Of a stretch of 64,000 nt of DNA, positions 23,023 to 33,996 are shown piece by piece; within the stretch, counting starts at the first letter, position 1, and every line of letters begins with the position of its first letter. The notes under the pieces are model-generated. The model did not search any database. It had not been told where the DNA came from and saw only the letters and a list, made by a program, of their open reading frames with translations. Source of the DNA: Oncomelania hupensis (lineage: Eukaryota > Mollusca > Gastropoda > Littorinimorpha > Pomatiopsidae); assembly GCA_036898135.1 (NCBI GenBank), contig CM072523.1, positions 37,187,281 through 37,251,280 of the forward strand, read 5' to 3'. Both the position numbers and the translations under genes were made by a program.

Positions 23023-24369
23023 TTACTTTGGAATGTAGAATGATGGTCCTGTCTTTCCAAATGGCTTCAACCTTGTCAGGGCAGCAGTTGTTTGTGCGAT
23101 CCTGGAGAGGACTTCCTGTCGGGACCCATTGTCTGATACAATGGCTCCTAAATATTTGAAGCTATGCACTGTGTTGAGGGATTGGCCTTGGACTTTGATG
23201 TCCGTGTTGATGCCATTGGTGTTGTTGGTCATCATTTCGGTCTTCTCTGCACTTATTTCAATTCCACAAGCTTTGGAGGTGGTGTCAAGCCTCTGTACCA
23301 GCTGTTCAAGTTCTTGTTCCTCTCCAGCCAATCCATCAATGTCATCCGCAAAACGAAGATTGGAGATTGCTCTACCCCCTATGCTGACTGTGCCTGCGTG
23401 ATCTGCAAGAGCATCTGACATGATGCGCTCTAGGAAGATGTTGAAGGGTGTTGGAGAGAGAAGGCATCCTTGACGCACACCGATTGTTGTTCTGAACCAG
23501 TTCCCGATAGCGCTGTTGTGGAGGACTGCACTGGTAGCCTTGTCATACAGGTTTTTGATGACTTCAATAAGTTTAGGACTGATGTTGTACGCTTTCATTG
23601 TTGCCCATAGAGCTGCATGCCAGACTCGGTCAAACGTTTTCTTGAAGTCTACGAACACATGATATAGATGTTGTTGGTGCTGTAGGTATTTCTCACAGAT
23701 TGTTCTGAGGTTGAAAATCTGTTCAGTGGTACTTCGCCCTGCCCTGAATCCTGCTTGATCTTCAGCTATGATTTGTTCAGCTTGGGGTTTCAACCTGTTG
23801 AGTAATATTTTCAGGAGGATCTTGCTGGGATGGATGATGAGGCTGACGGTGCGGTAATTTTCACACTCCTGAAGGTTACCTTTTTTGGGAAGAGTGATGA
23901 CAAGCGACTGGGCCCATGGTATAGGACACTCTCCACTCTGCCAGATCTTGTTACAGATAATGGTGAGGGCATCAATCATCGCTTCTCCTCCTGCTTGTAG
24001 CAGTTCCTCGGGTATGTTGTCCACTCCCGCTGACTTCCCTTTCTTTAGCGATTGCACTGCTGCCTCAACTTCTTCCCGGAGAATTGAGAGGATTTCTTCT
24101 TCTCTGTTCTCGGGACATGCTAGAACTGATGGGTCTCCATTTGGTGTATGGTTGTAAAGGTCAGAGCAGTACTCTGTCCTTCTGTCCAAGACTTCTTGTT
24201 CTTCTGTAAGGCATATGTCAGACTTGCTTTGGATCGTGGAGACTTTGGGCTGTTTGAAACTTGTCAGCCGCTTTACAGTCTGGTAGGCCTTCTTGCTATT
24301 GTTCTTGTTCAGACTGTTCTCCATTTCCTGGCATTGATCTTCTATCCAGTTCTCCTTTGCTGTGCGCAT
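23023..24369 (-). pseudogene. RTE reverse transcriptase, 448-codon open core
   Basis: Copies the LINE RNA at the nicked target. Recognisable blocks: GVDNIPEELL, ITLPKKGN, AGFRAGRSTTEQIF, FVDFKKTFD, GVRQGCLLSP and the catalytic FADDIDGLA, then a thumb-like KYLGAIVSDNG region. Both catalytic aspartates of FADD are present. The frame is lost upstream near 24350 and downstream near 23030, after which the C-terminal end (SEAM-VAE-RERWS type) continues in other frames to about 22620. Copies c and k have lost the first catalytic Asp (FSED), and copy g reads FPDD. Confidence 0.9.
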
Positions 24370-24688
24370 GCCTTTTCGGATGTCATTGTTGATTGTTCGG
24401 TAGACATCAGCTTCCTGTGAGGTGTTCTTTTTCTTTCTTTTTTTAAAATCTCTCTTCGTTTATCACACAGATCCAAAAGTTCAGGTGTGATCCACGGCTT
24501 CTTCTTTGGTCGGTGCTTGCCAAGGATCTCAGTGGCGGCATCTGTCACAGCTGAGTTGAAGGTGGTGGTCATGGTGTTGACATCTACTTCACCAGCCCCC
24601 AAAATGAGCAGTGGTGCAAATTTCCCTTCAATTGTGGCCTGAAATAGTTCTGCCACCTCCGGGTCTTGCAGTTTGTCCAGGTTGAACT

Positions 24689-25668
24689 TCAGTCTAGTGC
24701 AGTATTTACTCTCTTCAAGTGGAGCCGGAAAGACATCATCAAGAGATTGTGGTCACTTCCGATGTCTGCTCCTGGAAAAGTGCGTGTCCTGCCAATGTTG
24801 ATGCTTGATCTGAAGCGTTTCTTGACCATGATGTAGTCTATTTGGTTGTGATGCTCCTCCCTGGGACTGTGCCATGTCCATCGTCTGGAGTTTTTGTGGA
24901 GACCAAGCGTGTTTGCCAGTACCAGATTGTTGTATCTGGCAAACTCCAAGAATCTCAGACCCCTGTCATTTGTCTCGTTGTTGCAGTGGGGTCCACATGT
25001 GTCTCACCATTTGTGGTGCGCATCTTGACCAACCTTGGCATTCCAGTCGCCTTGCACTATGACTATGTCCTTCTTCGGCACTTGGTCAAGGACCGCCTGT
25101 AGATTTTCATAAAAATCCTCCACTTCGCTGTCGTCATAGTATGATGTTGGGGCATAGGTCTGGATGATGGTGATGTTGAAAGGGGCTGCTCTCAGGCGGA
25201 TGGTAATGAGTCTACTGGGCGGCAACCCATGACAGTGGCTAGAATGTTCTTGTGGACCAAGAATCCAACGCCGTGTTCGTGCCTGTCATCTCTACCGCTG
25301 AAATAGAGCTTGTGGCCTTTGTCGGTCGTTGTTTCACCTAGGCCTTTCCAGCGCAGTTCGCTAATGCCTAGAACGTTCCATCGATAGCGGTCCAACTCGT
25401 GGGCCAGTTCTTCTAATTTTCCTTCCGCATTTAGGGTCCTGACATTCCAGGTTCCTATGACGATGTTGTTTCTCGTGCGGATCTTGCTAAATTGTCCATC
25501 AGTAGCATACTTAACACCTCCGTCCTGGTGGCCAACGGAAGGCGCGGTCCTTGAGCCGGGCGACGACTTATCCGGTATGGAATTAGTGGATAGTGTCATC
25601 ATGCATGTAGTGTGTCTTGGGCAAAAAAGGACCTGGCGGTGCCCAATCCTCTCCAGGCTGTTGGGCAC
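24689..25668 (-). pseudogene. RTE endonuclease region (APE type), broken
   Basis: The APE endonuclease nicks target DNA for target-primed reverse transcription. Motifs in order: TWNVRTL, SELRWKG, YAPTS, QGDWNAKVG, TWHSP...QIDYIMV and GSDHNLLM, covering the Asn, Glu, Asp/Asn, His and SDH catalytic blocks. The reading uses three pieces: 25668 to about 25200, about 25225-25004 and 24949-24689, with a frame change near 25200 and an in-frame TGA near 25003 (Gly to stop compared with copy c). The related sequence is known as the BovB-derived domain of ruminant CFDP2, which supports the RTE clade. Confidence 0.85.
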
Positions 25669-26239
25669 AGCCGAAATCCACGAATACAGTGTGGCTCACC
25701 TTGGCCCCGAGCACGTGGTCGTTGAACCTGTAGCAACGTGAGGTTCCTCGCCCTGGCCGGTGACTTCTGTGTAGAAGACTTTCGCCCAGTGATGCCGTGC
25801 TAACATTACCCCTGTAAGTCGCCTCTTACGACACGCCGGGAAACGTTGGGCCTATTCTATTCAGTGCCCGAACCCACAAACAAACAGCAACCAATATATT
25901 ACAGACACACAACAAGGGCAACAAAATACAAGACATACACGTGGTGTAAAGGCAGGAAGATCGCTACAATAGGAAACTGAAAGGAAAATAGTTTTGTATT
26001 TTTAAAATTAAATTGGCTGCATCTAATATTATTTTGAAGATAGAGCAAAAAAACCCATGACTCCTGCATACCAACCCAGGAATATTAAGTGAAGAATGGC
26101 TAAAAACAATAAACAGGCACACATATACACTCAATGTAACTGCCGCACCCACATCTTACAAAACCCAACTTATGTGACTCATCTCGTCAGACTTTTTAAC
26201 AAAGAAACGAAACGGCCTATGGGACTTATTTGGTTTGGT

Positions 26240-26445
26240 GAATTTTGAAAACAAGGATTTACTTAATAATAAACTGACAAAACCAAGCGGATTTGACTTA
26301 CTTGGTTTTGTGAATTTTTTTAACAAGGATTTAATTCAATAATAAACTGACAAAACCAAGCGGGTGACTTGCTTGGTTTTGTCATGTTCTCAACCAAGAT
26401 CTATCTCAAGAATAATCTGACAAAACAAAGCAAGTCCACAAATAG
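26240..26445. repeat. Tandem hairpin units of about 70 bp within the TIR element
   Basis: About three units with AATAATAAACTGACAAAACC. Two form hairpins: 26275-26287 with 26301-26313, and 26348-26361 with 26371-26384 (TGACAAAACCAAGC against GCTTGGTTTTGTCA, 14 of 14 pairs, 9-nt loop). Confidence 0.85.
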
Positions 26446-26798
26446 TCTTAAAACATCAAATCTATCAAACATTTCTTTAACATTCAAGGTATGCACTCTT
26501 AAATCGAGGAATTGCATTATAATATGCCCTTAAACTTCCAGAAACGATCGCGTAATATAGCGCAACACAAAACGTCGATTTTCTCGAAAGTAGGTTTTGT
26601 GGACTTGCTCGGTTTTGTCAGTTCACGGCAGAAGTCTACTTTGGTTTGAAGCCCCGTTCAGCTCGACGAATGATAACTTGATACATGGCAAAAGCTGTAA
26701 CAGCTGGATCAGTGTCAATGTCCATATCACTTTAAAGTCCCACTTGTTTAACAGAGCTTATATGTCATATCATTTTGTAAACGTTATCGTGTTTGTTT

Positions 26799-27044
26799 AT
26801 GTATGTATGTATGTATGTATGTATGTATGTATGTATGTATGTATGTATATAAGTATGTATGTATGTTGGTATGTATGTATGTATGTTTTCATGTAATAAT
26901 GCATTCATGTATTTATTTAATTTGAAAATGAGATTTTTTTGTGGTAGTGCTTAAGTTATTGTGCTAAATAAAAACTAAGCTTAGTAGTAGTAGTAAAAGT
27001 AGTAGTAAAAGTAGTAGTAATAGTAGTAGTAGTAGTAGTAGTAA

Positions 27045-27089
<45 letters not shown>

Positions 27090-27130
27090 TAGTAGTAGAA
27101 GAAGTAGTAGTAGAAGAAGTAGTAGTAAAA
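26799..27130. repeat. (TATG)n and (TAG)n microsatellites
   Basis: GTAT tetranucleotides at 26799-26890 and TAG/TAGTAA triplets at 26980-27130, with about 90 bp of plain sequence between them. Confidence 0.9.
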
Positions 27131-27589
27131 GTGAATAAACTGACCTAATACTATTATCATATTATTATACAATACATCCATCTTCTCCGCGGCAAACTAA
27201 AAAAAAACCAACATTAGACTGAGTGGGAATTAGACTGAATAGAACGACACGCTGTCGTTTTCCTTTGAGGGCGGATGGCTTATAATGCAGCCTTGTCTGT
27301 GTATCTGTTATACATGTACATTGGGTAAGGGGTCTGATAAGAAGCATAGATAGGTATTTACTTAACAGATAGCAATTTGATGTCAACAATTATGCAAAAT
27401 GTGTCCTCTGTGCTGGCTCATAAGAAGCCATATTCCCATAGGACTTTTGACTTGTCGTACAGGCTGGCCCGTTATTCCCTACTCATCCATGTAATGTTTA
27501 TAAAATGTATCTTGGTGCTGTCCCTCATTCTCGCTCCATAACAATATGCGACGCCATGTTCTATGTGACATTTTTCTCAATATAGAAAG

Positions 27590-28640
27590 AATTTATTTAA
27601 AATAATAGATCTGCATGCATAATTGAATATAACATAATAAATAACATAATGATGTAAAAATTTTGTTAAATGTATGTAATAGGTTTATATGCATAGTTGA
27701 ATAAAACAATCTATAGATAAAAAAGATTTCTTATTATATTACATTACATTATTATTGCTTTAGGTCCAGCGGACTCTTCCTAGCCAAATCAGGACCGGAC
27801 AACCCCTGATCCGCATAAAAGATCTGCTGAAACAACCCTAGTGGTAAAACCGAAAGCCCTCCACCAGCCAGTCACTTTACAATAAAGACATCCCACGCAG
27901 GGGACGGCTGAGGCTTCATCCCAACATATCGAACCCCCGTTTACAAAACCAAAATAGAATACAAACATCATTATAAATTATCAACAAAACACATACATAT
28001 AAAATGCCTACATTGCTAAATAATAACATCATAGGAAGCCCTAGTGACCACCTGGCAGAAAGCGTCTAATATTCCCAAGCTGATCCAACAGACCTCATAC
28101 ACAAATAAGGAGTCTTGTCCCGGAAGAGTTTTCAAGAAAAAAGGTTGGAGACTGGTCCAGCGAAGAAGATGATAGTATAGCAGATTGATAGAACAGAGCA
28201 GGAATGAGAAAGAGCAAATGAGAAAGACGGCGACAGTGGGAATTTAAAGCACTAAATTGCCAGAAAGTGGGGATACTATTTATACTGAAACCCCCGGCAC
28301 CCCAACGGGGGTTTCTTTTTATATAATAGGTCTATATGCATAATTAAATATATCATAATAACATATGGATGGCTAGGAACTTAAAGCCTCCCTGTACAGT
28401 AGTATGAAATATGATGAGGCCTATATAGGTAATATCTTTAAGCGGAGGACTAATTGGCATCATCATTATTCAAAATTAGCCGCCGGCGGTACTGGCTTCT
28501 AAGAAGCCATATGAATATTTTACACGTACCTTAGTATAAAACTTGATGGGCCCTATATAGTTACACACGTAAGCAGAGATCTAATTGGTTTCATCATTAT
28601 TCAAAATTAGCCATCGGCTGTTCACGGCTTGGAAGCCGTA
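27590..28640. repeat. Diverged tandem units, about 130 bp, interrupted by family A
   Basis: Related blocks recur: (T)GCATAATTGAATATA at about 27617, 27695 and 28337, and a unit with CATCATTATTCAAAATTAGCC followed by GGCTT...AAGCC(A/G)TAT at about 28460 and 28590. A diverged AAGCCATAT block is also at 27425. The family A copy at 27740-28311 splits the series. Confidence 0.6.
27740..28311 (-). mobile_element. Family A SINE-like repeat, full-length copy (572 bp)
   Basis: Flanked by TTTCTTATTATAT (27727-27739) and TTTCTTTTTATAT (28312-28324), a 13-bp duplication with one mismatch. On the minus strand it starts CCCCCGTTGGGGTGCCGGGG with a TATAAATA close behind. It passes through TTGAAAACTCTTCCGGGAC and ends GTCCGCTGGACCTAAAGCAA with an AATG/TAATG tail. 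No ORF of note and no clear A box; GGTTCGATA-like sequence near 27930 could be a weak B box. It may be a SINE or a deleted LINE. Confidence 0.8.
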
Positions 28641-28826
28641 TTTATGGTGCGGACAGCGTTTTTGGGTGTTGTATTTGTTTTTGTAGCGATTTTTTTAAAA
28701 GCTATTTTCATTCCTTCGTTCTTTCGTGAGTGTGTGTGCGTGTGTGTGTTGTGTTGTGTGGGTGTGTGCGTGCGTGTGTTTGTGGTCTATGTTTGATCAT
28801 ACTTTTTTCATTATCATCATCATAAT

Positions 28827-29234
28827 CAGGGCCGGACCTGCCCTAGAGCCCAAGGGGCCCGGGCCCCTACCCTTTTTTGAAAAAAAAAAGAAAAAAAATG
28901 TGGGGGAAAAATATATTTAAAAAAAAAAAAGAAAACCACACACACACATAAATAAAAACAAGTGATACAGAAACGAGAGTCTCTCTGCAGAAACAAACGA
29001 AAACACAAAATCAGTGGCAAACTATAGCACCAAAATTTTGCAATTTACATGCTCAGATTGCACCAGATTGCACCATTTTTTTCTCCCTTTTCAAAACATT
29101 TTCCGGGGGAGCATGCCCCCGGACCCTCCTAGCAAACTAGGCGCTTCGCGCCGTCGGCTCGGCGCTTTGCGCCGTCACTACTACCCTAAAATATATTTGG
29201 GCCCCTACTCCTGAAAAACTTAGGTCCGGCCCTG
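28827..29234. mobile_element. hAT-like MITE, 408 bp
   Basis: Ends CAGGGCCGGACCT and, inverted, CAGGGCCGGACCT, with ATAAT on both sides (28822-28826 and 29235-29239). GGGCCC-rich subterminal blocks are mirrored. No transposase. The CAGGG start is typical of hAT, but the duplication looks 5 bp rather than the usual 8 bp; it lies in an ATC-rich tract, so the length is uncertain. Confidence 0.75.
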
Positions 29235-29239
29235 ATAAT

Positions 29240-31070
29240 CATCACCATCATCATAATCATCACCATCCTCATCGTCATCATCATCATCACCGTTGACGCG
29301 TGAAAAGACTGAATTAAACTGTATCTCCACTATTGCGAGGATCAACGGTGGTGGACAGCCACTTCCGCAAAAAAATAAGCGCCCGATTTGTCGGGGATAA
29401 AAAAAAGTCTACTTCGTTCAAAAATATTTGAAAAATGCGATAAGCCGCGATTTTCGATGAGAGGAGTTAAAGAGACCTTTGATATAAAAGTACTGAGAGG
29501 GGCGCGTTCTGTAGAGAGGACGCAATCGTATCCAGATATCTACCTTTGTGGTTGGAAACAAAGCCCGATTGATTTGATGTAATTCAGCCATCCATAGGGC
29601 CTATAAATTAAAAGTTTTTGAAATTCCCGATGGTTGAAATATGTGCAAACAGTTTTAGAGGGGGAAAAATATTTTAGAAAGACCTCACACTGGCAGTGTA
29701 CAGGTTACACAGCCAGAGGCTAACTGAGCAGCAAGAACAAAGCAAATAACGGCCGGAAAGAGGTTACAATAAATCTCCTGCAACAGTTATTTCCCCTCAA
29801 CTGTTGGATAACACAACGGGTGGCACAGATATAAAAAAAAATATCTTGCGCAACTTGGTGATTTTACTTGTTTGTGCGGTGGAGGGTTCTTCGGTGCATG
29901 CAGCTGTGGGCGGTTCGATTCCTGAGCTGCTGGATCCTGTGCAAGTTGCGGCTACGCGGCGGGTAGGCTTGCTTGGTGGCCCAGTCACGCGAGCGAGGCG
30001 GATGCCATTCTAGAACGCAAGTTGCATGCAATTTGTTTTTTCTTCTCTACAGATATCGACTGTCTGAACCACTGGTCTTCACAGGGCGTTTTTTACTTTC
30101 CATCTCCGGCCCTCACAATGGCAAACCAGCGGCACGTTAAGCGACTCGGTCAACTTTTCCAATAAAAGAATATACGTGCGAGTGTTTTGTTCGTTTTGTA
30201 ATGATTCTTTTAAAGCATTATGCATGTATATATCTACTTTAATAACAATGACACACTCGGCTAACCTTCATTCATGCATACACAGATGCATAGATTTGGA
30301 TTATTGGCCGATTGGGGATGATCAGGGCCCATGGCGTTGGTGCGCGCAATTTTGCAATCACTTTGAACAGGATTTCTTGATGTCTCGGGTTTAATTTGAT
30401 CTTGAGCTCAGTCATCTCCCTCAGCAGCTCACTGAGATAAAAAGTTCGCTACATTAAACTTAAAAGCATTTATCTCTGTTTTCTTCTTCTTTTATTTAAT
30501 TAAAAGTCTGTTTACCAAAGGAATTAGCCTCATTTCACCTTACATTGTTCTCGCCCGGGTTCCTTTAAATAAATGTAGAAGAAAGTAAACAATACAAAAA
30601 TAAAAATATTAAATTAATAAAGAAATAAAGAATCGATAAAATTCCTGTAGTTTCTGGACTCAAAAATAGGGTATGTCCCTATCTCCAACGAGGTACTTTA
30701 AATCTGTGATCATTAACTTTTATTCGAGTTTCCTCAGATTTCTGTCCAGCAATTGAAAAGTCAAGTCAAAGGCGCCTTATTCCATAAAACCCCTTGAGAC
30801 ACGTGGATACAATAAGTAAATTAAAAATAAAATAAATAAATACATTTTTTTAAATGCTAAAAATAATACATAGAATAATAATGGAACGCATGGCATATAA
30901 CATATATATATATATATATTTGGAAGTTACGTACTCCATACATTTTAGCCTTGTGATCGATGTTTGCTGTACCTAATAATGTCCGTTATTGACAAAGAAG
31001 AATCGTTTTCTGTATATTTGTACTATGTTACTCTTTAGCCGAGGAAATTGGGTCTAAACCCAGCGAGGGT
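29240..31070. other. No gene recognised; possible tRNA-like B box
   Basis: Triplet-rich start (29240-29292). At about 29910-29925 GCGGTTCGATTCCTGAG matches a pol III B box, but no A box or tRNA fold is evident. The rest is AT-rich, with an (AT)n run near 30902-30920. Confidence 0.5.
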
Positions 31071-31305
31071 CCTATCCTATGCTATCATATCACGTATCTC
31101 TGAGGTCGTAGGGGCACCACAGATTATTGTTTAACAGTGTACTCCATCTTTCTCTGTCCTCAGCAACCCTGATGGCTTCGCTCAGTGTCAAATCAGTCCA
31201 TTCTCGAATGTTGTCCTCCCACCTCTTTTTCGGTCTCCATCTTCTTCTACCTCCTTGCACTGTGCCTTGCAGTATGGTTTTTGCAAGGCCTGATGATTTG
31301 GTGAC
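31071..31305 (-). mobile_element. RTE LINE 3' end (copy e), 5' truncated
   Basis: Tail CCTATCC at 31071, then the complement of the C-terminal coding end and 3' end shared with copies a-d. Stops at GGTGACG near 31305. Confidence 0.8.
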
Positions 31306-31424
31306 GCGAAGGTCAATCAGTTGAATTCCGCTGCAGGAAGTAGAGCTGGTGTTATTATTGTTGTGGCTGCTGTGTTCGCGGTGGTGGTTTGTTGATTTAA
31401 ATAGCGGTTAGAATAAGGAGGATG

Positions 31425-31530
31425 ATGATGATGATGGTGATGATGATGATGATGATGATGATAATCATCATCATCATCATCATCATCATCATGCCTATAA
31501 TGTCGATTGTGATGACGACGATGATGATGT
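31425..31530. repeat. (GAT)n/(CAT)n inverted microsatellite
   Basis: GATGAT units pass into ATCATC units, so the array can fold back on itself. From 31531 to 32667 no gene was recognised. Confidence 0.85.
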
Positions 31531-32667
31531 GTGCAAGATAATGACTATAAAAAGAAAGGCGTTATTAGCTTGCAACACAGTCGATCGAAATAAATAACCC
31601 TTATATTGCAACTTTTGTTTCTTTTTATATTTTTTTGTCTTTTCTCTTCCTTTCTTTCTTTTAAAAAATAAGGGAAAATATTTATACCTGTTTATGTTTT
31701 CTCAGTATTTATTTATCTATCAGTTTTTGAACCTCCCCAAACCGTCCAATTAAGACAGGCCATTCGCTTTCTCTTTTAGCTCTGTGCATCACTAATTAAC
31801 TAGAGTCCTTCGTGATGGCACTAGGTAACTACATATACATTCCATCTAAATGGTCATCATGCATATCCCATTAACATCAACATAATAGTCGCACATTATT
31901 ATAAACACCAGATGAAAATAAAATATATGATGATAATATGGAATCATGTACTGCATGAAGGATGACGAAGTAACTGTCATATGCATTCACGCCTCTACTC
32001 ATCACCACCCATGCTTACACCAACAGCCACGCCACAACAGAGAGCAACACCACGCAAGCATGCGTGCATAACACAGAGTCGCCGACAAAATAAAATGTAA
32101 GTTTTACGTACCCAATACGGTTTATAGTGCACAGGAACCGCCGTCGAATTGCCCGTCATGGCGTTGGAGATTGACACAGTATTAAAGTACTGAACACTAC
32201 AATCATGGCAGTACTTCAAGTCTAACTGACTACTAGCACACGTGACGTCACGTCACAAGAACCCACTTGCCAACATTGAACAAGGCAACAGTCACAGACT
32301 TGACTATAAACTCGCCCATTGAAATAAGTTAGGCTACTTTTCTTTAGCTTTACCGCTTATAAAAAAAAGAAGACTATTTCTACAACACACGCAGTTGTTC
32401 TCAGAGACAACTTTATCTTATAACAACGCTGCGATCTGTTTGTCACTGAATAAACACTGTCACTGGCTATTCAGCCCTGTCAATTCCTCTAGAGAATTCC
32501 AAACATGAAGTAGATACACGACACTCAAAAAAACCCACCCGGTACACATTGGTCGAAGGCTGCCAGAAGCATGTTTTACTAGTCGCCTCAACAGGCGATA
32601 AAGCATGTTCTCATGCTTCATAGCACTGCTTCCTACACGCTTCAAGCGCGTGACCGTGACCCGTGAC

Positions 32668-33200
32668 CCGTTGGGGTGCCGGGGGTTTCAGTATAAATAA
32701 AATAGTATCCCCACTTTCTGGAAATTTAGTGCTTTAAATTCCCACTGTTGCTGTCTTTCTCATTTACTCTTTCTCATTCCTGCTCTGTTCTATCAATCTG
32801 CTATACCATCGTCTTCTTCGCTATACCAGTCATCTACCTTTTTTCTTGAAAACTCTTCCGGGACAAGACTCCTTGTTCGTGTATGAGGTCTGTTGGATCA
32901 GCTTGGGAATGTTGGACACTTTCTGCCAGGTGGTCACTAAGGCTTCCTATGATGTTATTATTTAGCAATGTAGGCATTTTATATGTATGTGTTTTGTTGA
33001 TAATTTATAATGATGTTTGTTTTCTATTTTGTTTTTGTAAACGGTGGTTCGATTAGTTGGGGTAAAGCCTCAGCCGTCCCCTGCGTGGGATGTCTTTATT
33101 GTAAAGTGACTGGCTGATGGAGGGCATCCAGTTTTCCCACTAGGGTTGTTTCAGCAGATCTTTTATGCGGATTGGGGGTTGTCCGGTCCTTCTCTGCCTT
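32668..33200 (+). mobile_element. Family A SINE-like repeat, nearly full length
   Basis: Starts CCCGTTGGGGTGCCGGGGGT with TATAAATA behind it, like the complement of the copy at 27740-28311, and runs to GGGGGTTGTCCGGTCCT at about 33200. The final GACTCTTCC/GGACCTAAAGC end and the tail are missing, so its 3' end was lost after insertion or during integration. Confidence 0.75.
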
Positions 33201-33470
33201 GCCTTCCAAAGGTTATACTTCGCTAACCTTTCGCTACAGACACGTGCACTCCGTGAAATTATCCATCACCCTTTCATCCATCCCACTTTCATTTCCACTA
33301 TACCATCCACTCTCTCACCTGCACTTTATTCACACTATTTGTGGACGAAATACTTCCCGCTGCGCGACATAGTCGCACGACTTCGGAGCGTACAGGCGAC
33401 TACTGGTCACATTAATCTGACACCAGCGAACCAGTTGATGGCAAGAAAAAAAAAAATATAGTTACACGTT

Positions 33471-33545
33471 GGCCAATCCTGGATTCGAACCAGGGACCTT
33501 TCGGTTACTATAGTAAGCCGCTATACCAACTGAGCTACTCGACCC
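33471..33545 (-). pseudogene. tRNA-like sequence with pol III boxes and terminator, probably a pseudogene
   Basis: On the minus strand: A box TAGCTCAGTTGG (plus 33527-33538) and B box GGTTCGAATCC (plus 33481-33491) at normal tRNA spacing, a good T arm (CCTGG/CCAGG), and an anticodon-stem region with a bulge around CTATAGT. The acceptor stem pairs poorly: GGGTCGA against ATTGGCC gives several mismatches. A T11 run (complement of 33446-33456) follows 15 bp later. Best read as a tRNA-derived pseudogene or SINE head, perhaps Tyr-like. Confidence 0.6.
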
Positions 33546-33569
33546 TGCCCCTTTTTATTTGTAAGCAGA

Positions 33570-33923
33570 GCCTCTCAACAATGCAGGAGAGCTTAGAAAA
33601 TTCCCTAATGACGCAATAACACCCAATCAAAATTAAACTCGTCACCGGACTACGCAGTGTCTTACGTCATAGAATGTTTACGAAATTAAAGAATTCTTGC
33701 TATCGCCAGAAAGATCTGGAACATTCGATCGATAATCAACAAGTAATCCTAGAACTTTCTCAACGCTGCTACAACAATGTCGACCCGCGAAAACTATCAA
33801 CATTATACCAAGCTTTTTTTAAGAAACAGCGCGGAGTTAAATCAAAGGCAAATACATGCTATTATTGCCTGCTTTGCAAAACAAAATGTTCGTAACTATC
33901 GAGCGCATCTCAATCATAACACA
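33570..33923 (-). mobile_element. LTR family B fragment (copy 2)
   Basis: Shares CTCGTCACCGGACT, CAGTGTCTTACGTCATA and, further on, TTGCAAAACAAAA and GCGCATCTCAA-like blocks with the solo LTR at 50263-50860. It ends ATAACA at 33923, as LTR family B ends GTAACA. The minus-strand 3' portion is missing. Confidence 0.6.
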
Positions 33924-33996
33924 TTGTCTGTCGAGGAGCCCGTGCAAAGAATTACAAAATAGCTGCTGCAAGCTCAAGTACACCAAATTTATAATA

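Larger units (their letters stand above)
22526..25878 (-). mobile_element. RTE-type LINE, full length, best preserved copy (copy d)
   Basis: Minus strand from 25878 (TGTGGGTTCGGGCAC) to a (GGATA)n tail at 22526-22562. About 3.35 kb, the usual RTE length. AACAAACA-type sequence flanks it on both sides, consistent with a target duplication. It lies inside the TIR element at 21998-26631. The coding region needs about four frame changes and has a TGA near 25003, but the RT core is open for 448 codons. It serves as the reference for all other copies here. Confidence 0.9.
21998..26631. mobile_element. Unclassified TIR element, split by a LINE
   Basis: The ends 21998-22030 and 26599-26631 (inverted) agree at 30 of 33 positions: CTGCCGTGA, then TGACAAAACCGAG, then AAGTCCAC. 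AAGT lies directly outside both (21994-21997 and 26632-26635), a 4-bp target duplication. The core motif TGACAAAACC(A/G)AGC recurs at least seven more times inside, in both orientations. Without LINE copy d the element would be about 1.27 kb. No transposase is seen. The left part contains a short ORF (22300-22500, Cys-rich start) of unknown meaning. A 4-bp TSD would fit several superfamilies; I cannot choose. Confidence 0.65.

Noticed and set aside
22644..25102. Plus-strand ORFs across LINE copy d
   Set aside because: They are complements of the minus-strand endonuclease-RT coding region.
29804..30013. Small plus-strand ORF with a hydrophobic start
   Set aside because: It overlaps a possible tRNA-like B box and has no homologue that I can name; too short to support.
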